64,000 bases of DNA from contig NC_091102.1 in assembly GCF_024713975.1 (NCBI RefSeq), positions 13,397,001 to 13,461,000 of the forward strand. The letters run 5' to 3'. Positions 44,929 to 62,584 of the stretch are shown piece after piece. The translations under genes and the position numbers were made by a program. The notes beneath the pieces were generated by a model that was given only the letters and a program-made list of their open reading frames with translations, did not search any database and was not told where the DNA came from. The stretch comes from Paralichthys olivaceus (Eukaryota; Chordata; Actinopteri; Pleuronectiformes; Paralichthyidae). Within the stretch, counting starts at the first letter, position 1, and every line of letters starts with the position of its first letter.

Positions 44929-45304
44929 AGGTACAGTGTGCATAATTTAGTGATATCTAGTGTTTAAATTTGCATGTTGCAGCTGAACACCCTTCACCTC
45001 ACCCTCTCCTTCCAAACATGCAAAATAACCTGTGGTAGCTTCAGTTGTCATAAAAACTCAATAGTTGTATATTTTGTCCAGTCTGGACTAATGTAAAAAA
45101 GATGGCGGCCTCCGTAGAGAGTAATGATCGATGTAAATATAAAGTATTTAAATATAAAGGGCCTTTTCTGGGGTAAAGAAAACTACAATTCATACAATTT
45201 AGATGGCACAAACTAGTGAAAACATCATGAGGATTATTCCACATTAAGATTATGCCATACCCTTTAGTTCCCTTTCACCTAAATCTTACACCCTGGACCT
45301 TTAA
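44924..45304 (+). mobile_element. MITE with cagtgtg termini (copy A)
   Basis: Termini 'tttaaaggtacagtgtg' and 'cttacaccctggacctttaa' are imperfect inverted repeats. The body includes 'catgttgcagctga', 'gcttcagttgtcat', 'tttgtccagtctggac' and 'gatggcggcctcc'. It has no ORF. It directly abuts the preceding MITE and shares the TTTAAAG at the junction. Homologous copies: 51805-52151, 53111-53467 (inverted) and a fragment at 16145-16246. Confidence 0.65.
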
Positions 45305-45469
45305 GCCTCTACTAAAGTAACCTATATTTTCTTGCTAGTGTCCCTGTGGTGTAAATTCACCCCAAACAACAGATGCTTCAAAAACCTTTGACCCACTCCT
45401 GTCTGCATGTGTTCTCATGCGCTTTGGATCAACTCCACTGCTTAGAATACAAAAAAAAACTGGAAGTGT

Positions 45470-45675
45470 GCCATGGCATGCGCACTCACAGTGCGCGTGC
45501 GCGTCCCCGTCAGATAGATGTCTAATGGGCGTGGCCTGCAGAGTCAAATACTTGAACCGCTCCTCACTCTACCGGCACTACTCCGTCACTCCGACCACAT
45601 AGACGGCCGCAGTGAGAGGACACGGGCGCAGACTTAAATTCAACCAGCTGAAGGACTTTCTACCGAGAGGCAACA
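45470..45675 (+). promoter_or_regulatory. promoter and 5'UTR of alpha-tubulin gene 3
   Basis: CpG-rich block unlike the TATA promoters of genes 1 and 2. It holds an NRF1-like TGCGCGTGCGC (45492-45502) and a GC/KLF box, gggcgtggcc, at 45528-45537. No TATA is seen. This suggests broader expression than the two TATA-driven paralogs (inference). Confidence 0.5.
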
Positions 45676-51498
<5,823 letters not shown>

Positions 51499-51756
51499 AC
51501 AGGCTCAGCTGCCATTTGCCAAATACTTACATGGACATATTGAGTTTTTGAAAGGAATTTTATGTTGGTCCAAATTTTGAGGTATTTGGTTGGTTGTTCA
51601 CGTTGTTTTTCATTGTAAAATCTTTTTTCAGCCTAATGATCTGAAGTGATATCTTTTTGTGCCATGATCCTATATGTTATGTTTGAAATCTGTTCTGTTG
51701 CTCAGTTTATCTTAGTCCCACATAGATTGCCTTCTGTTTTTTTTTATTGAGTATCA

Positions 51757-51762
51757 ATTAAA
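51757..51762 (+). terminator. poly(A) signal variant of alpha-tubulin gene 3
   Basis: ATTAAA, 259 bases after the stop and within 'caattaaattg'. No AATAAA is nearer. Confidence 0.45.
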
Positions 51763-51804
51763 TTGAAAACTTATTACTGACTCAGAAATTATTTTGTTTT
51801 TAAC

Positions 51805-52151
51805 TTAAGGGTTCAGTGTGTAGAATTAATTAACATCTAGAGGTGAGGTTTCATGTTGCAGCTGGATACTCCTCATTTCACCCTCCCTTTTCAAACATGA
51901 AATAGAACCTTCAGTTGTCATGAAAACTCAAAAAGTTTGTCCAGTTTGGACTACAGTAAAAAACATCATGGCTTCCATAGAAAGGACCCCCCCCCCCCTC
52001 CATTTAAATATAAATAGCCCATTCTATAGTAAAGAAAACAACAATTCATACAATTTAGATGAAACACACCAGTGAACACATCAATAGGATTAATTTGTAT
52101 TCAATTTCTACCAAAAATTCCTTTTAACTAAATCTTACACACTGGACCTTG
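51805..52151 (+). mobile_element. MITE with cagtgtg termini (copy B)
   Basis: Same family and orientation as copy A: 'ttaagggttcagtgtgtaga' at the left, 'cttacacactggacctt' at the right. A C14 run near 51990 interrupts the middle. It lies just after tubulin gene 3. Confidence 0.7.
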
Positions 52152-52159
52152 AAATCATG

Positions 52160-53105
52160 GAAAAATACCAAAACACCAACAGAAGATTTTTCATGTCTTG
52201 TATTTGAACAATGCATAAACTTCTGATCATGATAAATATTGTGAAACTTGTGTCAGTGGAGACTTTTTTTTTTTAAACATAGGTCCCATGTCACAGAAAT
52301 TCCCTTGTTACAGCAGCAGATAATCAAAAACTAGGAGATGAGCAGGTAAGTACAAAACAGATTAATAGGCAATAAAATGTGTGTATGTATATATATATTT
52401 ATATAACTACATATCTCTATTTTGTATATATACCGGCTAAAGAATTAAAAACAATTCTCCATATCTTTTAGCCTTTTAATGTGGTTTGAATTTCTAGGTA
52501 TTTAAGAATTTCTATGAAATTAACACAAATCCATTTTTCTCATCAAAAACTGAAATCAATCTTTTAAAAACAAAAGCATTTAGTCCACAAAATGAAGTCA
52601 GGATTATTGTCCATTTTCCAAAGTAAAGTCGGAATAGCTTGAAACAAATGTTTATCTATGAACATAATAAATTAACACTGCATTTGAAGTACAAACACTA
52701 TAATGATCCTTTACATCAGGTGGAAGGTGGAATTGAATTAGGAGAAAATGTTTAGGACTCAACATCATGAACATTATGATTTTACCATCTTAATGTGAAT
52801 AGTAACAACAGGAGCAGCAGAGGCTGAGATGAAGGCAAAATAATACAGAAGGTGGTACTAACTCAAAAAGGCCACAGGATGGTGCTGTCCCTCAGGTAGG
52901 TGGTACCATATGTGGGCTGTGACATCAACTTTTCCATATTTACTACTTCATTAGCATTTTGTTAAACTACTTAGGCTGTGCTTTTATTTTGTCAATGTTG
53001 TCTGGATGCAGACAAACTGATATATCTTGACCTCTTAAAACAAGACTGATGTCCTCCACACATGTCACTGCAGTCACTAGCATCAGCATAGAATACATTA
53101 TGTGT
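52160..53105. other. spacer between two MITE copies
   Basis: About 950 bp of AT-rich DNA without recognised genes. Confidence 0.45.
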
Positions 53106-53110
53106 TATAT

Positions 53111-53467
53111 GTTAGTGTGTAAGATTAGGGTGAAAGAGATCTATTGGCAGGAATTGAATATAAAAATAATCCTAGTGATGTTTCACTAGTGTGTTTCATC
53201 TAAATTGTACAAATTGTTGTGTTCTGTACCTTTATATTTAAATACTTTATATTTACTTCAGGAGCGGGTCCTCTATACAGAGGTCGCCATGTTTGTTACA
53301 GTCGTCCAAACTGGACAAACTAAACACGTTTTGAGTTTTTATAACAACTGAAGGCTACCACAGGTTCTCTTTCATGTTTGAAAGGGGAGGGTGAAGTGAG
53401 TGGTTTTCAGCTGCAACATGCATATTCACCACTAGATGTCACTACATTCTACACACTGAACCTTTAA
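53111..53467 (-). mobile_element. MITE with cagtgtg termini (copy C, inverted)
   Basis: Reverse-oriented copy starting 'gtgtgtaagattagggtg' and ending 'attctacacactgaaccttt'. It includes 'gcagctgaaaaccact' and 'gttgtcatc'-type blocks read on minus. With copy B it makes an inverted pair 0.96 kb apart. Confidence 0.7.
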
Positions 53468-54171
53468 ATGTTATGTAATGTTCTGCACTTGTCAGCATCA
53501 GAGAAATTACAGCAGAGGAACATATTATTTAAGTAAATAAGAATAAAAGTTAATCAATTATTCATTTTGTGTTTCTGCTACTCTTGGTTACTGGGTTTCA
53601 TCTATTAGTGGAGTTATTTAGTCGCTTTTGTGTCTTTATGATCAGAGCTGGGAAGAAAGTAAATCATGTAAATTTTCATTTATTCTCACTGGACTTGTTT
53701 TCTGACTTACCACAAACCCCCGAAACTTTCTGGGTCAGTTAGTATGAACAGGACGCTAAAGAGGTCATATCACTCTATAGTTCAACAGTATCAACTGAAG
53801 TGACTGAGCACAGATATTTAGATTTTCACTGATGGGCAAAATATTAGTGACATGGTAAAATATTTAATATTTGAATAGTGATCGGTTTCATTTAATGTTT
53901 TGATCGTTGGTTTTGTTTTTGTTACCTTTTTTCTGTCTTTTATTGCCTCGACCTGTTTGGATAAAAGTTGTACAAATGTCATGGAGTCAACTGACTTTTA
54001 AATAAATGAATCTTAATTAAAATATAAATAATAATATAATAAATAAACCCTACTGAAGAGAGTCACATTGCCAATTTGTTTGCCAGTTATTATTTTCTAT
54101 TACATTTAAGTCACCTACCAATACATATTTCATATCATTTGAACTAAAACATGAGAAACCTCATCATTTTG

Positions 54172-54233
54172 GGTTGCTAGGCAACCGTACAGACGCTTTT
54201 CACCCTCCCGGAAGTGCGTGGCTCTGAGGAAAC
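54172..54233 (+). promoter_or_regulatory. pofut2: pofut2 core promoter with X-box and ETS site
   Basis: GGTTGCTAGGCAACC (54172-54186) is a near-perfect RFX X-box palindrome 48 bp before the ATG. CCGGAAGTG (54208-54216) is a consensus ETS/GABP site in between. No TATA. The closeness to the ATG implies a very short 5'UTR. Confidence 0.6.
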
Positions 54234-57200
54234 ATGGCGCACGGAGCGGTGTTACATGCACCAGTGATATTCGTTGTTTCAACCTGTTCTTTTAGCGCAT
54301 TGTGTCTGTTTGTTTTCGTCGCTTTTGCTGCTTCTCAGACGGTAAATACTGACAATGTGTTCAGTGCGGGCCACACGGCTCCCGTACCCGTCGCGGCCGC
54401 CAGGGATCTGCGGTGAGTCTGCACGCCTACTTGTTATGTTAGCTAGCCGTGCTAACGTCACATTTGTGGAAGCTATTACGCTTTAGTCAAATGGAACCTT
54501 TAATTTTATCACAACTTAAGCTTCCGGCTACACAGCTGTCATTTTAAGCGCTGTATCTCCGTCCTGTTCGCCAAACTCGCCCTCCTGTGCCGGACTCCAT
54601 CCCCAAAATGATAAATTTAATGAATTCCTGCGTATAAAAACCATTTTCATCCAGTAGATCTGTACCCAAACGTAACGTTTTAAACACCACCGAGTTATAA
54701 TGAAGTTCGGCGTGTATGTAGCGCTTGATAGAATGATAGTCTCTTATTACTTGATGCATCCCATATGACTGTGTGGATGTAGCCTAACGTTATTAATACC
54801 TGACAGTTGCAAGAATTTATACAACAAATTGTCAGACAGGGTGTTTGAAATGACTGTGGTAGTCATCAAGCAGGAACCGTGATTGCACGTTGGCCCTGAA
54901 GTGCAAATAACAACAGCAAATCACACAACAGAACACTCAACAACAATTCAAATGGGAAAAAACACACCACAGCACATCGACAAAACACAACAACAATTAA
55001 AAAAACATAATGGCAGATAAGAAAACAAAATCAATCACAAATCAATGTGTTTTGTGATTTGACGTCATGTTTTCTTATTTGCAGATGTGTTTTATGATTT
55101 GTGTTTGATTTGTTGTTGTTGGCCTGTATGTGAAAAATTACAAGATAATTATTCAGTGGTTTGTTGACATAATTGTTATGAGTGTTAGTTGGTAGTTTTG
55201 ATAGTTGCAGTAATACAGTACATGTTTGGCTGCGTGGGTATTTATCCCCAGTTGTGGGGTCATCTAGCTTTTTTTTTCATTCAGCTAGTTTACTACTAGA
55301 ATAATGTTCCACTTTATGCATCACAATGCTCCTTCGCTGCATTTGTTATACAAATAAATTAGGATTATCCTTCATTTTTGTTTTCAGTCACCAAAGAACT
55401 TGTTGCTGTTTCCTTCTTTTAAACTCCAAGATCTCATGTCCCCTCAGGTACTTGTTGTATGATGTGAACCCCCCAGAGGGTTTCAACCTGCGAAGAGATG
55501 TGTACATCCGCATGGCCTCCCTAGTAAAGACACTGAGGAAGGAGGGGGATGACTGGGTATTGGTGCTCCCTCCGTGGGGTCGCCTCTACCACTGGCAGAG
55601 CCCTAACATCCACCAGATCCGCATCCTCTGGGCAGAGTTCTTCAGCCTCACTAGCCTGCAGGCCAACGTGCCTGTTATTGAGTATGAGGAATTCATCGCT
55701 GGTGAGATTTTTATTTTTATGACCTAGGCCAGGGTTACAATTTTTAAACCTCATTATCTGTGGAAGTTTTTTTTAATAAGCTGAACACGTGTTGTTCTTT
55801 TTATTCCAAAATAACAGTGGTTTCATTTCACAATACACAGACACCACTGTCTATTAGCTTTGTTATGTCTAAACTCTCAGTCAGTGTGTTTTGTCATCTG
55901 TCTCTTTCCCACCCTAGAGAATGGAGGCCCATTCATAGACCAGGTTTTAGTGCTGCAAAACTACGCTGAGGGATGGACTGATGGAAAATGGGAGGAAAAA
56001 GTTGATGAGCGGCCGTGCATTGAGAAGTTGATGTACTCCAAAGACAAGCAGGGCTACTACAGGTAAATCAGTACAATGCAAAAACAATACAATCAAATTA
56101 AAAATATGATGGAAGTATAAAACGTTCAACCAAGGGTTTGGAGGTCACAGTGAAACAGAGACTAGCTTTTCATCTTGGAGCTGATGTTTTCTGAACTCTT
56201 TTTTTTCTGTCACAATTTCCTGTGGAAATGCTCACAAAAAACTGTTTCATTCAATTGGCCTTCTTCAGACAGTGACGGATCACATTCGCAGTCATTCCGT
56301 ATTAATGATATCTACCTCTACCTCCATGCCTGCACATCTCTCTCCTCTCCTTTCATCATCTGCTGTCTCTTTCATCTTGTCTGTGTTTGTTTCTCAGGGG
56401 CTGGTTTTGGGGCTACGAGGAAACGCGAGCTCGAAAAGTGACGTGTATGTCAGCCCAAGGTCATGCCTCCATTATGGCTCCAGTTCTTCAGAAAAACATC
56501 ACAGTGACGTGAGTCCACAGAGCGACACGTTGATATAAAATGCACTGACTGTACACACACATTGACTTGATAGTGTGCCACAAACACATTCTACCATCCA
56601 TCACTGAAAACCCTTCTCTTTCAAATAGTCCCCCGCTCATACGGAGATTTGCTCTGGTCATTACCACTTAGATAAACTGGAGCATTGCTCTGATTCAGTG
56701 TTCATGAAGGGGAATGTTATCCCTAATTAATTTAGTAATTTCATTGCGTGACATGAAGTCACTATCAAGAAAACGAAATTTTTCATATGTGTCTAAAATA
56801 ATGAGTTTCTAGTTAAAGCAACCTTAGCAATGAGCAAAAAAATCCTCATAAACAGTTGATAAGAAACTGAAAAGACGATCTGCTTTTATTGTTATGTAGG
56901 TGTGTATTAGTGTTTTACTGTGTATGTGCTTTTTAGATCTTTGTGATATTCACAGGAAGAAACGTGTGTGTTGGTGCTGTTTTGCAGATCGGTAATGCTC
57001 GACCGAGCTGAGACGCTCCTTCATGATCACTATTCTGGGAAAGATTACTGGGATGTAAGTCAAGTATTTGGCTCATACAGATATATTATTTTACAGATAT
57101 ATTGGTAGTATTGCTGTGCTCTCACAGAAAATGTCATATAACAGGGAACTAGACTTTTACACTTTCAACCTGAGGGTTTAAGGCACACCATCTTGTCTGT

Positions 57201-59078
57201 AAGCTGATATAGGAATCTCTGTCTGTCTTTAACTAAGACCCGCCGCAGCATGGTGTTTGCCAAGCACCTGCGACTCATAGGAGATGACTTCAGAGCAAAG
57301 CACCTGAACTCTACGGATGAGAGAGATTACAGCGTTTATAGCGAGGACTGGACTCGCATGAAAGTGAGTGAGTGTGTCTGACAATGACCTCATAATGTCT
57401 CTCTCTTTCTCTCTCTCAGACACACACACTACAGTGACAGTTTAGACGTCGATTTATTTGAAATGACGCCACTATATCAACACTGATCACCTCGTGATGA
57501 TCGATACTTTTCTTATATGAGTAAAATCTTTCTCCATAGCTGCACACTCATTCATAAGAGCATCCACTCGCTCTCTTCCTCTCTCTCTTCCTCTCTCTCT
57601 CTCACTCTCTCTTGCTGACAAACACACACACCGACAAAATCCTACACATTCAGTCTATGTGATCTAACATGTGTAAACTCAGACTGGGTAAAGCAACAGA
57701 ATTTGTAAACTTGGTCAATGTATGGAGAGTCGGAGAAGATGGTGGGGCGCACTCAGTTTGGCTTCGATTTACGATGTATTTACGAAAAGTCCCAAAATGA
57801 ACACTGCAAGTGGATTGACTGATTTACTATAACCAAATTATATTAATTCTGTCCCAAGCTTTTCGATCCATATCCATGATCACCATTAGCAATTTACACT
57901 GTATTAGTTAGAACATTTTGTCTCAAGTTTTAAGCATTGATTCAACACTGTTTTGACATTTTTTAATTATCTTCAGGCCAAGCTGGGTTCAGCAAAAGGG
58001 GGTCCATATCTGGGGGTGCACCTGCGCAGGAAGGACTTTATCTGGGGTCACAGAGAGGATGTACCCAGCCTTAAGGGGGCCGTCAAAAAAATGCGCAGTT
58101 TGATGAAGAAGCACAAACTCGACAAAGTGTTTGTTGCAACAGATGCAGATGAAGAAGGTAACAACACGAAAGCATAAATCTCTTTTTGATAAAAAAAAAA
58201 AATTTTGGTTCAAAACCATTTCAAATGTAACGGACAGAATAGAGCATAATAATGATATTAGTAAGTAGCAGTAGCATATCCATGAACTCTGTTAATTATT
58301 TCCTAAGCTTGTGTCATGTAATCTTATAGAACTGAAGGAGCTGAAAAAGTTGTTGCCAGACATGGTGCGGTTTGAGGCGTCCACAGACGACCTGGAGCTC
58401 CTCAAAGATGGAGGAGTGGCCATCATCGACCAGTGGATATGTGCTCATGCGAGGTAAATTTGGTTTCATAGTTTAGTTGTATATATTCACGTTTTATTTG
58501 ATAATTTACAGTCAACTGCTGCCTATTCTGTCTAAATAATTCTGATCTGTCTTGTGTGGATATGAGTTTCTATATATACAAAAATTGCTTTATTTGTTTT
58601 TATATCCAACACCATCATCATTGAAATAGTATGGTTTTTTATAAACAGCAGATCAAATGAATTGGTCCAGTTCTTTAGTTTATGAGCAAATACCTACAAC
58701 ACGACCCTCCCATTTGTTTAGTCCAACTAGGACAGTGATCAAATGGTGTTCAATAATTGAGCAGCCTTGTCACTAATGCAACTGGAAAATATTTCAACTA
58801 GAAAAACTAGTTCGGGTGGCTGTTCAAACTATTCTCACTGTGTCAAATGTACATGTACCTTTCCAAGTGTACATATCTTAGTGTGTTTTGTAATACCTAT
58901 TCATCAGTGTTTTTCTGTTTTCAGAGTCTTCATCGGAACATCTGTGTCCACCTTCTCTTTTCGGATCCACGAAGAGAGGGAGATCCTGGGTTTTGACCCC
59001 AAAACCACATACAATCGTTTCTGTGGGGACAGTGAGAAAGAATGCGAACAGCCCACACACTGGAAAATTGTCTTTTAA
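54234..59078 (+). CDS. pofut2: GDP-fucose protein O-fucosyltransferase 2
   Basis: ER enzyme that adds O-fucose to Ser/Thr of thrombospondin type-1 repeats, supporting folding and secretion of ADAMTS-family and related proteins. Exons: 54234-54412, 55448-55701, 55918-56062, 56398-56508, 56988-57054, 57238-57363, 57977-58157, 58330-58453, 58925-59078; phases agree and sum to 446 codons (human 429). The N-terminus has a hydrophobic signal segment (about residues 10-33), poorly conserved as expected. From residue 60 it follows the human protein closely: [14 protein letters not shown] with Glu70 at the place of human catalytic Glu54; [28 protein letters not shown] (309-315) holding the donor-binding Arg; [13 protein letters not shown]; and the end [12 protein letters not shown]-glycosylation sequons NIT and NST are present. 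No KDEL-type tail, as in human POFUT2. Confidence 0.95.
54891..55124. mobile_element. MITE with ggccctgaagtgcaaat terminus, in pofut2 intron 1
   Basis: The left end is 'tggccctgaagtgcaaataa' and the interior is rich in 'caacaacaa'. The second half is a partial inverted copy of the first ('acaaatcaatgtgttttgtg', then 'ttgttgttgttggcc'), so the transcript could fold back. Related copy at 61219-61543. Confidence 0.55.
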
Positions 59079-59990
59079 TGTGACCTCTGACTTTCCTGAC
59101 ACACACAAGTGCCAAAAAGCAGTGTTAAAATTACATTTATTTCTATGGATTATAGCAGAAGGATATTTTTACTGTATTATGGTGATTTTCTTTTTAGATG
59201 TTTTAGAGTTGTGCAATCAGGTCTGTTGTGACCGACGTGTCTGAAGCTCAAAAAGCAGAGGCCAGGCTGCCAAAACCACAATTAAATCTGCGTATGTTTT
59301 TCAGGTTGTATGTAGTTTCCTTCATCACACTCTGGTGTTTTACATCATTTCTAGTATTTATTACAAACACCAGCACGATGGGGGGAAGCCATGCACAAAA
59401 CATTCTCTAGCCTTTGCACAAACTCAAAAAAAATATGTCCACTTGGTACTTTTCCAATAGAAGACAAGACTTAAGCTAATGATTCTTCGCTCAGGATCTG
59501 CTGAAAAGAAGTTATTTTCTGTCACTGTATTTCAGCGTCAAGTCTTTGCACACCAAGTCAATATTTTTCATCCAAAGCTGTCGCACAAAATTAATATGAC
59601 TGCATGTTCTGTCAACTTTTTGTTTGTAGTTTCAGGTTTCAGCTGTCAAAGGCTTTTCAGAGAGTTGTTAAAGCTGTACTGGATCAGTTGAATCACAGAA
59701 ATGTTTTTTTTTTCTTTACAATATTCGGTGTCAGTGCTGCATGGTTCAACCTGGACCACTGATATCTTGAAATAGACTTGGAGACAATCGGGAACATTTT
59801 GCAGCTCTTTGATCTGAAGGTGAAATTCTGCCTGGTCCTGACAGCTCTCAGGATTGAATGGACCCAATGTTTTCTTTTCTTTTCGAGAATTGAGAGGAAT
59901 CACAAAATCAGCCTCACTGCTCGACTCCTTTTTATCTACTACGGTGAAGTTTTGGAACAAATACAATAATAAAACACTTCAGATTTAGTG
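59079..59990 (+). other. pofut2: pofut2 3'UTR
   Basis: Non-coding sequence to AATAAA at 59968-59973, which lies about 890 bp after the stop. No competing gene. Apparent frames on minus are not supported. Confidence 0.5.
59968..59973 (+). terminator. pofut2: pofut2 poly(A) signal
   Basis: 'acaataataaaacac' holds the first AATAAA after the stop. It is followed by a GT-rich 'gtgagctgggtttctgagtg'. Confidence 0.55.
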
Positions 59991-59994
59991 AGCT

Positions 59995-61215
59995 GGGTTT
60001 CTGAGTGTGACTCTTTTTATTGGGTGATATTGGACTTGGAAATATGGACTCTGTGTGCAAAGACCTTTAGTGTGGGACAACTTTCCTCCCTTTGTTACTT
60101 GTTGTTATGCCACACCAGTATGAACATTTGTTACCTGGGATTTTCATTACAGCATTACTGATTTTGAAAAAGTTCCAAATATGGCAGAAAAACCTTTCTT
60201 ATGTATTTTGAATCGTGATGCTCAATTGCCTCCACATTAAAAACACAAACTGCACTGTATATTTTGTGTATTATTATAGTGTAGTTGATAATGATACTGA
60301 TAAGGAAATACTTTGAAATGACAATGAGGAGTTTCCTGTGAACAATAGACAGCCATCAACCTGTGATCTTATAACACACCTTTTTTCCATTCCTGACATT
60401 GCAATTGTTTTGGTAGAATCTATCTGGTGTGGGTATCATGTGACTCATTTGTATTGTTATTGGTGTGCTTGAAATGATGAAATGTCCAACACCTCTTCTT
60501 GTCCCATGATTTACCTTGTGCAATGACTCAAGTCTGAGAAAATGTCCCTGTGGACAACTCACTGGCACGAAGAAACATTTTTCTCACATATTATCATCAA
60601 GATGGAAAACCAGTGTGACTGCCGTGGTGATGGAATTCTGTGTGTCCTTTCAAACAGTACAATCTGTGTCAAGTGTCACCTTTGCCTTTGAATCACCTAC
60701 GAGGTTTTACACAGTGATTTTCCTGTGTGTCTGGAAACAGAAAGAATCTGAGTTTGAAAGAGTTGGTTAAATGTTTCGGTCTAAAAAGGACTTTACAGGC
60801 TTTAGTGTCCTGTGTGTGAAAGCTAATGCTTGACATTGAAAACTCTGTTATGTCAGTGAGCATTGTCTTCCCCAGCAGCTGTGTTCATACACACTCCAAT
60901 TATCCATTTATTGGTTGTTGCATTGTCATTTCCCGTCAGTTCACTTTTTAATTTCCTGTCTTTGCCCTCTTCAACACACTGCAGTCACAAGATGTGCGTC
61001 TAGAGAGTTCAAGACATTGTTTTTACCTCTCCCTGTGGAAACACCACATGATATCAGTGTGACTTTCCCCTGTGGAGGCCTGCACCTCACCGACAACACA
61101 GCCCACTTGTGTAATTGATCGCACTGCTTGGTGTCAACCCATTCCCTCTAAGTCCAGGTTCTCGTGGAACAGTGATGAAGACGTTTTGGGACCTTATAGC
61201 CTGTGCTCCTAAACT
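59995..61215. other. intergenic spacer pofut2-abca12
   Basis: No exon or repeat recognised. Composition is ordinary. Confidence 0.45.
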
Positions 61216-61218
61216 ACG

Positions 61219-61543
61219 ATGGCCCTGAAGTGCAAATCACAACAACACATTACAGAAGACAAAGACAAATCACTGCATACAAATCACCACTGATTGGATG
61301 GATGCACTTTTATATGTTTCCTGATTTCTTGTTGTATTTATACAACTTATTTGCCATTCTTTTTTCATTATTTGCCATTGTGTTTTGTTGTTATTTCTTA
61401 TTTCACATTGTATTGTCCTTTTTTACAAGTGTTTTTTGTGTTCTCCATATTTTCCATTGTGTCTGCATAGACTGTATAAAATCAAATCATAAATCATAAA
61501 TACGCATCAGTTTTTTGCTGCTGTAATTTGTCCTTCAGGGCAA
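61219..61543. mobile_element. MITE with ggccctgaagtgcaaat termini (second copy)
   Basis: The left terminus 'ggccctgaagtgcaaat' and right terminus 'aatttgtccttcagggc' are inverted repeats with two mismatches; about 325 bp overall with no ORF. Same family as 54891-55124. Confidence 0.65.
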
Positions 61544-61959
61544 CCATACTAATCACATAACTATATATTATATAAAAAAAGAAGCCTGTACTCACCCAGA
61601 AGTCTATGATTTCAAATCATGCATCGCTTCAGGACAACTTCAAGACAAAATGGATGACCAGATGTAACAGAGGTGGATTATTACAAAGCACATTTTGGTT
61701 ATTATAATAAAAAAAACATATATACATGATTCAAATGGTTAAATACATATGAATGACTTGGCACTTTTGTCCAGCAACATCCAGTTGCAATCAGTACACG
61801 CCCTCCTCCACAGATGCACACACGCACGCACAGACACAGGCAGGTGGAGCTGCAGGAGGTTCCAGCGTCAGTCAGGTTCAGGTTGTTATCACGTTCAGCC
61901 GCAGCGTCACTGATGAGAGATTTTTAACTTTTAGTTTTCCACATTTGCGACTTTGACTG

Positions 61960-62112
61960 TGATTTATTTTCCTGTTTTTCTCCACCAACCGACCGATGGA
62001 AAGGACATCCTGCTAGATCCACCTGGCGACATGTCCTGCACACAAAACCTGCGATCTACCGTCAGTTAACAAAGCGTCTGAGACAGGACTGACACAGAGG
62101 AGAAGCAGCCAG
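61960..62112 (+). other. abca12: abca12 upstream region and likely 5'UTR exon
   Basis: The sequence 'gaggagaagcagccag|gtgagtcctcgg' at 62112 is a strong splice donor with no coding frame before it. The ATG exon begins after an acceptor, so a non-coding first exon ending here fits. The transcription start is not defined. Confidence 0.45.
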
Positions 62113-62584
62113 GTGAGTCCTCGGGTCTGTTGCTGAATCATTGAGTCATTATTAAGAGTCAGTACTCTGCCTCTCAGAAGCTACTTCCATCCATGTGGCC
62201 ACTTGTAGTTCACTGGAATTACTTTCACTTTGATTTAGAAAAAAAAAAAGATTTAAATTCAGATTACTGCATAAGTCCATTCCTGTTCCTGAGCTTTCTA
62301 TTACACCAGTCTTTTAAGGAAAATGTTATCTCAAAAAAGAATGGACTTCTATTCTTAAATGCTTCATATATCATGGAACCATGCTGATACATACTGTATT
62401 ATCAGAAGTAGTAATAGTATTAGTATTATTGTGTAGGGTTTTTGATTAAATTAAACATCTCAAGGACCAAACACTAATTCATTATGTGGAGTCATTCTAA
62501 AAGTTTAAAGAAAGAATTTGTTAGTTGACTCTTCATATTTTTATTTATGTGTATAATGTGTCTTGATTCCAGCCTCCTCCACTG

